Below, in pieces: positions 48,502-54,758 of a stretch of 54,758 bases of DNA (within the stretch, counting starts at the first letter, position 1; every line of letters begins with the position of its first letter). Made by a program: the position numbers and the translations under genes. Under the pieces are notes generated by a model, which ran no database searches, was not told the DNA's origin, and saw only the letters and a program-made list of their open reading frames with translations. The stretch covers positions 1 to 54,758 of IMG/VR virus record IMGVR_UViG_3300005534_000017. One strand, given 5' to 3'. Origin of the DNA: a virus.

Positions 48502-50369
48502 GGCGTTAATTCCGTGACAGTTAGAGTAATTATCGGTGTTCCGCCGTAGGTGACTGTTCCTGCACTGTTAGATAGCAAATAAATTGTATTTCCATTTGCT
48601 GGTCCAAATCTTACGCTAAACGTAGTAGCTGCTGTTGCACCAGCAGCCGTATAATATTTAAATGATGAAGAAACCAAGTTATTCGCATTTGCCACAAACT
48701 GGTTATTTGTACACAATGCATTAGCGTTTAAATCTCTGAACAATGTAAATGATGCAAAATCCGGAGCGTTTGCACTTATTAAAGAACAATTAAACTCAAT
48801 CAATAGCGTATTTGCAGCATTAGTGGGTGTAATTGTAGCCGTGATTACTTGAGTTCCTTGTCCAATTTGTGGAATTGCATTATTAGATGGTATTACTGCA
48901 TTTGAATTTACTGTCACATTGCTGTTGTTTCTAATAACCTGAATAACTGCCGGAGATTTCCAGCTCATCGTGCTTGCATTAGCGACTGGTACGGTTGATG
49001 TCAGAAGTTGACCGGCAACCGTCGGGCCTGCATTTGGTAGCGTATAAGTAGTGCTTGCAACCATAGCTGCATTTTGAGCAATTAATCCCACAGCATTTGT
49101 GTTAGCACCATCGTTAAAAAATACACCAGAAGCTACGGCAGGAGCAGTTCGTACTAAAGCAAAACCCCCAACAGATTGAACTTGTCCTGCACCATTAGGA
49201 ATAAGAACAATGCTTCCCCCAGCATTTTGAGCGCTAATGGAATTTGTTCCAGATCCAGCAATAGCCGCTATAGTTCCTATACCAATATTTTGAATAATGT
49301 CAGAAGTAGCACCGGTAATATTATTAAAGTTATCAATAATAACACCGCTATTAGACAATTGCCCCATTGTATTAAGATATTTAGCTATGGCATTTGTCGT
49401 AGTTGCACCAGGAGATACGACCGCATTTAACCAAGACATGACACCAGCGGTAGTAGAACCCAAAACTTGATTATTCGCTACCGGATATGCTAATGGCAAT
49501 GTATAAGAAGTATTGGCAGCGGCATTACCACCCAATATTCCTGTGTAGAAAGTATTTGCTGCATTATAAAACTTTAATTGGTTTCCGGACTGAATATTAA
49601 TATTATTATTACTTTGCAATTCTCCAGTTCCGTTCGGAGCAATAATTAAATTTTGATTGACTTGAGTACCCTGAATCATATTGGCACTTAATGTCATGTT
49701 GCCAACATTAACTGATGTTAATCCTGTTAAAGCGTTATTAAGCATAATCGTCGTGTTTCCAGCAACACCATCAGGATTGGTTAAAGTGATATTACCATTA
49801 CCCGCTTGAAATGTTCTGGTGGCCCAAGTATCGGCAGCAATTCTAGCGCCATAACCGGTTGTAACTAATCCTTGTAAGGATGCTAAAGCATTAGCCAATG
49901 TAAAAGTTTGTATAATAGCGCCAGTATTTTGGTTTTGAACTACGGTTAAACCTGCAGCAGGTTGAACGGATGTAAAACTCGTTACTCCAGCTGCACCGCC
50001 CCCAAATGGAATAATGCTCCAAAGACCTCCGGCGGTTGTATTATTTGTAAGGTAAAATTCGTATACTGCCCCTGCATTAATTAACTGTAAATTATTACCG
50101 CCTCCATCAATAATTTGAATGGCATTAGGACCTACGTTATTAAATACAAAGCTTATCCCAACAGAAGATAAATTTGCCGCTGGAAGAGTAATATTGGTTC
50201 CAACTGTTCCGCCAGACGTAATATTCATGAAATCGTATACAACATTAGCTGTATCTTGAAAAGCATTAGGCCATTGCAGTACTATATTAGCTAATTGTGT
50301 GCTAATGGGTGAATAGCTCGTATTAGAGCTTTGTACTGTTCCGCCCCCAAACGTATTTATGTAGCTCAT
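48498..50369 (-). CDS. Tail fibre protein (623 aa)
   Basis: The middle carries the LTGLTSVNVGNMTL...YPVANNQVLGSTTAGVMSW and similar modules of the fibre at 9870; the N-terminus differs and the C-terminus (about 480-623) is a jelly-roll-like knob with TVNSNAVIPSNN. SD AAAAAGGATTTTG precedes the ATG. A fifth member of the fibre family, far from the others. Confidence 0.78.
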   Translation of the reverse strand: MSYINTFGGGTVQSSNTSYSPISTQLANIVLQWPNAFQDTANVVYDFMNITSGGTVGTNITLPAANLSSVGISFVFNNVGPNAIQIIDGGGNNLQLINAGAVYEFYLTNNTTAGGLWSIIPFGGGAAGVTSFTSVQPAAGLTVVQNQNTGAIIQTFTLANALASLQGLVTTGYGARIAADTWATRTFQAGNGNITLTNPDGVAGNTTIMLNNALTGLTSVNVGNMTLSANMIQGTQVNQNLIIAPNGTGELQSNNNINIQSGNQLKFYNAANTFYTGILGGNAAANTSYTLPLAYPVANNQVLGSTTAGVMSWLNAVVSPGATTTNAIAKYLNTMGQLSNSGVIIDNFNNITGATSDIIQNIGIGTIAAIAGSGTNSISAQNAGGSIVLIPNGAGQVQSVGGFALVRTAPAVASGVFFNDGANTNAVGLIAQNAAMVASTTYTLPNAGPTVAGQLLTSTVPVANASTMSWKSPAVIQVIRNNSNVTVNSNAVIPSNNAIPQIGQGTQVITATITPTNAANTLLIEFNCSLISANAPDFASFTLFRDLNANALCTNNQFVANANNLVSSSFKYYTAAGATAATTFSVRFGPANGNTIYLLSNSAGTVTYGGTPIITLTVTELTP

Positions 50370-50396
50370 ATCAAAATCCTTTTTAATATGGTATTT

Positions 50397-52691
50397 CTAT
50401 GTTAACTGTTCTTCATTTACATTTTCTTCAGGTTTTTCTTTTTGATTTAAAATTTTATTAAGTTGAATAGCAGACCTTCTTGCTTCTGAATCTGATATTT
50501 TTAATAAACGATTTAATGTTTTTCTGGCTTCTTTCTCTTTACCAGCTTGTCGTTGTAGAGCATAAATTCTAGATTCTCTAACAAACGTAGGATTTGCCAT
50601 TAGTTTAGATAATAACCAGGGCGCTGCTGCGGTGGCAGATGCGCCGGCCAATGCCCCCGGAGCTCCAGCAGCAGAATATCCACCAAAAGTCATTAATAAC
50701 TTAATGGCATTTTTAGCCACCCCCTGAATTCTGTCTATATCTGCGGTTACAAAAGCAGTCCCGCTAGTATTTAAAAGTTCTTTGCCTGATTGAGAAAACT
50801 CGTCTGCAATAGTTGCAATATCTGATAATTTTTTATATTCATCGGCACCAACTAATTCTTTTATTAATTCTTGATTTTTTTCACCTTTTTGAAATATTTT
50901 TGCAAAAGGTGCTTTTTTCAATCTTCCTTCCTCGTATGAGCCCTCAATAGAATTCTTAAATATATCCCTAAGCTTAGCCTTCTTTAAATCATTTAATACT
51001 CTTTTCCCTTTTTCTGTAGAGCCGGATATTTTTTCAATTAATTTTATGCCTTTAACTGAATTCATAGCATCAAATGCTTCTTTTGGTGCTTCACCCGTTA
51101 ACATGCTATGTGCTAAATCTGATTCAATTCTTGATGCCACATTATCATAATAAAATTTATTGGCTTTTTTCCATTTGTCTAAAAATTCTGGATTTTTAGT
51201 AGATTCTATATCTCTAGTAACGGAATCTCTTAGCTTGCTTAAAAAACCTCTCATTCCGCGCAAATCTTCATCATATATCATTTGCCCGAGTTCTTGGCGG
51301 ACTTCGTTTAATCTTCCTATTTCAATATTTGGTAATTCGATTGATTTTTTTGGTATTTGAGCTAATATTTTTGATAATAATTTAGGATCATCATAACCTT
51401 CTTTTTTTAGTTGAATAACAGAATCATCTTTTGGTAATAATCCCCAGCTATCCGCTAATTTTCCGATAACCTTTGATACTTTTAATGTATCTGGAGCTTG
51501 TATATCTCTATCTAGAATTGATTTCATAGTATGAATATCGTTTATGGTGTGTTCAGGAACTACTTTGTCAGACTTCCCAGATTTTAGCACCGCATCATTA
51601 TATAAATTTTCAACTTCTTCATTAATGGATTTTCTTTCTTCTTTTAAAAAGTCTCTAAATTGACCAGATGCTTTTACAGGCTCTACATTTTCTAAACCCA
51701 AAGTATCAATAGAATCCTTAAATTTATTATACATTTGTTCATCAGCTTTATTAAATACATCTTTATAAGCTTTTGATGAAAAAGTAGACTTTAAAAAATT
51801 ATTATGTATCCAATTTAAAGCAGTGTTCCTTGCTCCCACATTAACCGGAAGGTCTATCCCATATTCTTCTGCCAACTTTAAACTTTTTAGATCTGGTTTT
51901 GAAAATCTTGCAACTAAGTGGGCAGCCTTCTTAGTTGGATATTCTTTAATAGATTCTAAAATTCTACCTTCTTTCTTGCCCTTATAAATGTCATCTATTA
52001 TCTTTGCAGATTTTCCAGTCAATTTACCGGCAGCTCTACCACCTAAAATCATATCTGCAAGATCTTCAACTGAGCGTCCAACCGTTCCTTCTTCTGTAAA
52101 TTTAGGCTTGGCTTCTAAAGCTGTTGATGCGCCTGCCGCAGTAGCAGCTTCTCTGCCCAATAATTTACCTAATCCCTTAACACCAGCTTGAGCTGCTTTC
52201 CCTAAACCCATGCCAGGAAGTGGAGTTAAAAATTCACCAGTTCCATGTATAATTCGACCTGTTAAATCTTCTTTACTAGGCTCTAAACTTCTACCCGCTA
52301 AACTTTCAACGGCTTCCGTTAAAGGCTTTGCGACTTCCATTTTACCAACACCTAATGCGGGCATTTCTGATATTAATTCTTCCGGGCTTTTTCCAGAACG
52401 TTCAGATAACATTTTAAGGGTCATTTTATTAACTTGAGCAGGCCCCGGCATTATATTTGAGACAGTTTCAATCGCACTTCCAATACCTTTTGCTAATCCA
52501 TGGCCTAATTGAGCGGCTCTCTCGCCGTAGGTATATTCTTCTGGATTTTCTTTAGGTGACTCTTGTATTTGAGGTTTTCCAAATAATTTTCTTAATTCAT
52601 TTAAATCTTTTTTTTGAGATGAAATAGGATTTAAGCCTTCTTTTATTGGCTTTCCAAACATTTCTCTTAATTCATTAATATCTCTTCCCAT
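50397..52691 (-). CDS. Large internal/ejection virion protein (764 aa)
   Basis: The N-terminus repeats DINELREMFGKP and DLNELRKLFGKP, then a Gly-rich hydrophobic part. The centre and C-terminus are long helices; an Ala/Gly hydrophobic stretch (SAAGAPGALAGASATAAAPWL) lies near 700. This fits proteins injected with DNA by podophages. No lysozyme or transglycosylase motif is clear. Confidence 0.7.
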   Translation of the reverse strand: MGRDINELREMFGKPIKEGLNPISSQKKDLNELRKLFGKPQIQESPKENPEEYTYGERAAQLGHGLAKGIGSAIETVSNIMPGPAQVNKMTLKMLSERSGKSPEELISEMPALGVGKMEVAKPLTEAVESLAGRSLEPSKEDLTGRIIHGTGEFLTPLPGMGLGKAAQAGVKGLGKLLGREAATAAGASTALEAKPKFTEEGTVGRSVEDLADMILGGRAAGKLTGKSAKIIDDIYKGKKEGRILESIKEYPTKKAAHLVARFSKPDLKSLKLAEEYGIDLPVNVGARNTALNWIHNNFLKSTFSSKAYKDVFNKADEQMYNKFKDSIDTLGLENVEPVKASGQFRDFLKEERKSINEEVENLYNDAVLKSGKSDKVVPEHTINDIHTMKSILDRDIQAPDTLKVSKVIGKLADSWGLLPKDDSVIQLKKEGYDDPKLLSKILAQIPKKSIELPNIEIGRLNEVRQELGQMIYDEDLRGMRGFLSKLRDSVTRDIESTKNPEFLDKWKKANKFYYDNVASRIESDLAHSMLTGEAPKEAFDAMNSVKGIKLIEKISGSTEKGKRVLNDLKKAKLRDIFKNSIEGSYEEGRLKKAPFAKIFQKGEKNQELIKELVGADEYKKLSDIATIADEFSQSGKELLNTSGTAFVTADIDRIQGVAKNAIKLLMTFGGYSAAGAPGALAGASATAAAPWLLSKLMANPTFVRESRIYALQRQAGKEKEARKTLNRLLKISDSEARRSAIQLNKILNQKEKPEENVNEEQLT

Positions 52692-52692
52692 T

Positions 52693-53844
52693 TCATTCCT
52701 GCAAAATTCTATCTATTTCTTCCTGAGTCCATCCCTGTTCTTTTGCTTTATTAACTTTATCTAACATTTCTATATCGCCCAGTTCATATGGGGTAATTTG
52801 TTTTCCTGATCTTAAGCTCATGTCTGCTGATTTATGAATTTCTAAAGCTTCTTTTTCAATATCATTTAATAATTGTCCGACAGTATCATATCCTTGGCTT
52901 AAATCAGGGAAAGTTTTCATTTGTTCAAAACGTTTATAGATGCCCTGCGTTAATTGTCCACCCTTTAAATCTTTTTCAGCTCTTGCTCTAAATTGTTGTA
53001 ATTTTGAATTGACCGATTGTCTTTCTAATCTTTCTTTATTAAGTTGTGAGCCTAATTTTGTGCCAGGAATCGTTCTTCCATAAATATCTTTTATAGGATT
53101 AACAGCCCCTCCTATATACGGATTTGCTTGACTCACAAGAGGAGAACCTCTTTCTTCTTCTGTTTCTTTTAATTTCCTTATTCCTGCTTTAATGGTTTCT
53201 ATTTCAGATAAAAGCTTACCCGTTCCTCTATAATCTACAGAATATTTAGAACGAGTTGATTTATCTAAATCAGGAAGATTCGATAAATTAAATCCTTCAA
53301 TAGAAGCTCCCATTCCTGTTTTTTGTCCAAGCTTTTCTCTTGCAAGACCTATCGTAGCCGCTCTATGAGCCTGCAAATCTCTTCTTTCTTGTTCCCTTTC
53401 CTGTTGTCTTTGTAATTCTCTAGCCAAGGCATCTTGTCTTTCCATCTCCAACAAATTCAATTTCTGCATTCTATCGGCATTAACGGCATAATCCTGTATT
53501 CCAGCACCCAATCCTTCATTCAGGCCCCCTAATACGCTTCCCCCTTTATTAGATCCCATGCCCCCAAACATCCTGGAAAATACAAGACCCATTAATCTGT
53601 CATGTTGAGCTTGGTCAATATCGATGGATTGTCGTGCGGCCCCCATTCCTGACATGATACCTCTGGCAACAGGACTTTCTTCCTGTGCTAGCATCGGTGG
53701 TTGTTGTGGCGGAATTACAGGACTTCTAGGTGATTGCACGGGTGTAGGCGGTGCTGGCATTTGGGGTGCCATCATACCAATATTAGATTGACTTAATCTC
53801 ATAGGGTCAAAATACCATTGTTGAGTAGGAGTAAAATAAGCCAT
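52693..53844 (-). CDS. Internal virion protein, coiled-coil (383 aa)
   Basis: Starts MAYFTPTQQWYFDPMRL, then a Pro/Gln-rich linker and a long Glu/Arg/Gln coiled coil (ERQDALARELQRQQEREQERRDLQ). Between two likely ejected proteins, so an internal or tail protein is likely. Confidence 0.7.
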   Translation of the reverse strand: MAYFTPTQQWYFDPMRLSQSNIGMMAPQMPAPPTPVQSPRSPVIPPQQPPMLAQEESPVARGIMSGMGAARQSIDIDQAQHDRLMGLVFSRMFGGMGSNKGGSVLGGLNEGLGAGIQDYAVNADRMQKLNLLEMERQDALARELQRQQEREQERRDLQAHRAATIGLAREKLGQKTGMGASIEGFNLSNLPDLDKSTRSKYSVDYRGTGKLLSEIETIKAGIRKLKETEEERGSPLVSQANPYIGGAVNPIKDIYGRTIPGTKLGSQLNKERLERQSVNSKLQQFRARAEKDLKGGQLTQGIYKRFEQMKTFPDLSQGYDTVGQLLNDIEKEALEIHKSADMSLRSGKQITPYELGDIEMLDKVNKAKEQGWTQEEIDRILQE

Positions 53845-54758
53845 TATTTAACCCTCTTTTTCTTAATTGAAGCCAAGCCCGATTTCATATTTAATTCATT
53901 TGAAACACTACCGCCTTTTTTAAATAAACCACGACCACCCGATGCTCTATTTAAACCGTATAATTGACCTGCCAATTGACCAATTTGACCAGAACGATTC
54001 AATTGTTGCTCTGGTTGTTGATGAAGATATTGCATTCCTTGGCTTGAATAAGGCGTTCCTGCAACCGCACCATAAAGGTTAGAAATTTGTTGCCAGGGAT
54101 ATTCTCTTTGTTGTAAAAAGTCTGAATATCCGGTTGCCAAATTTTCTTGTCTTATTCCTCTTGCTCTTTCACCCGAACTTTCTAGTGCGGCAATATCAGC
54201 CAAATGTCCGGCTTGCCTTTGCTGTCCAAGAGCTGCCATTTGACGAGCTGCTTCCATTTGACGAGCCATATCGGTTGCATGTAATTGACCTGCTTGTTGA
54301 TACCCTGATGCGAGCGCTTGTTGCTGCCTATCGGCTATTGCTTGCTGAACATCACGAGCTGCACGCTCTGTCAATTTTCGATGCATCCCACCACCATAGG
54401 TTCCACCACGAACAAAAGTAGACTCAAGACCTGGGCGAATTCCTTCATTAAATGTTCTTAATCCCTCTGTTCTTAATCTATCTAAAACAGCTTGCATGTA
54501 GGGATTCATATAAGCTTGGAAATTTTGAGTAAAGGGAGTAGCAGCTTGTGCAAATCCTTGTTCAGCTGATTGTAAATAAGGTAAATAAACGCCTTCTCGC
54601 CTTGATAATTCTTCCGCCCTTCTCAAATCTGGCGTCATTTCGGCAACACGAGGACCTGTAAAAGGCGCATATGGAGCTTGAGATAATTGTTGAGAACGTT
54701 CTAACATTCCACGAGAAATTGCTTCATACCATGGTGGAAGTTGATTAAGATGAATACT
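53844..54758 (-). CDS. Virion protein reading through the window join (305 aa here; about 309 aa complete)
   Basis: In the window the frame is open to the end; through the join it adds MPYASSIH from 24-1. The family signature is PPWYEAISRGMLERSQQLSQ and PFTGPRVAEMTPDLRRAEEL, known from podophage proteins encoded with ejection proteins. The centre is Gln/Ala-rich helix (ARDVQQAIADRQQQALASGYQQ) and the C-terminus is basic (LFKKGGSVSNELN). Stop overlaps the next gene's start (TAATG). Confidence 0.78.
   Translation of the reverse strand, partial: SIHLNQLPPWYEAISRGMLERSQQLSQAPYAPFTGPRVAEMTPDLRRAEELSRREGVYLPYLQSAEQGFAQAATPFTQNFQAYMNPYMQAVLDRLRTEGLRTFNEGIRPGLESTFVRGGTYGGGMHRKLTERAARDVQQAIADRQQQALASGYQQAGQLHATDMARQMEAARQMAALGQQRQAGHLADIAALESSGERARGIRQENLATGYSDFLQQREYPWQQISNLYGAVAGTPYSSQGMQYLHQQPEQQLNRSGQIGQLAGQLYGLNRASGGRGLFKKGGSVSNELNMKSGLASIKKKRVK
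54750..54758. repeat. 9-bp terminal repeat linking the two ends
   Basis: ATGAATACT at 54750-54758 equals 1-9. Chance of a 9-bp match at a given spot is about 4 in a million, and the gene reads through in frame, so the repeat is best explained by a circular or circularly permuted molecule. Confidence 0.75.

Overview
This window looks like the complete genome of a tailed, podovirus-like phage, AT-rich and of an unidentified, probably Gram-negative host. The two ends share 9 bp (1-9 = 54750-54758), and a good minus-strand gene with its Shine-Dalgarno reads through the join, so the molecule is circular or circularly permuted. A phage csrA homologue, an outer-membrane beta-barrel gene and an AT-rich genome fit a gammaproteobacterium such as Legionellales, but that is only an inference. 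No integrase, DNA polymerase, sheath or tape-measure gene was recognised.

Late half (minus strand, transcribed from 27327 down to 1, then through the join from 54758 down to 47390). Order: a small protein, terminase large subunit split in two by a split intein with a free HNH endonuclease gene between the halves, a RelE/HigB-like toxin and its antitoxin, portal, Lys/Gly- and His-rich small proteins, a GroES-like protein, scaffold, decoration and major capsid proteins, connectors and nozzle, at least five related glycine/serine/asparagine-rich fibre or head-repeat proteins, internal or ejected virion proteins, and finally a ParB-like protein, a TerS-like protein and a VRR-NUC nuclease.

Early and accessory half (27.4-47.4 kb, mixed strands). 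It holds a MarR-type regulator with a palindromic operator, a two-HTH XRE repressor operon, an LPD29-type gene with small acidic genes, csrA, a replication initiator with iterons and an AT-rich stretch inside the gene (lambda-O style), several ribbon-helix-helix regulators beside palindromic sigma70-type promoters, a long string of tiny genes including a probable Acb2/Tad1 cyclic-nucleotide sponge, a recombination (annealing protein + SSB) operon, lysis candidates and an outer-membrane protein.

Together: regulators control short early operons; the O-like protein presumably recruits host helicase to the internal origin; the annealing protein, SSB and VRR-NUC handle replication intermediates; the small-gene arrays probably act against the host; the spliced terminase fills a portal-bearing procapsid. 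Regulators and a toxin-antitoxin pair without an integrase leave open an extrachromosomal (phage-plasmid) lysogenic state. The most striking feature is the fractured terminase gene with its split intein cut exactly at the Walker B motif.
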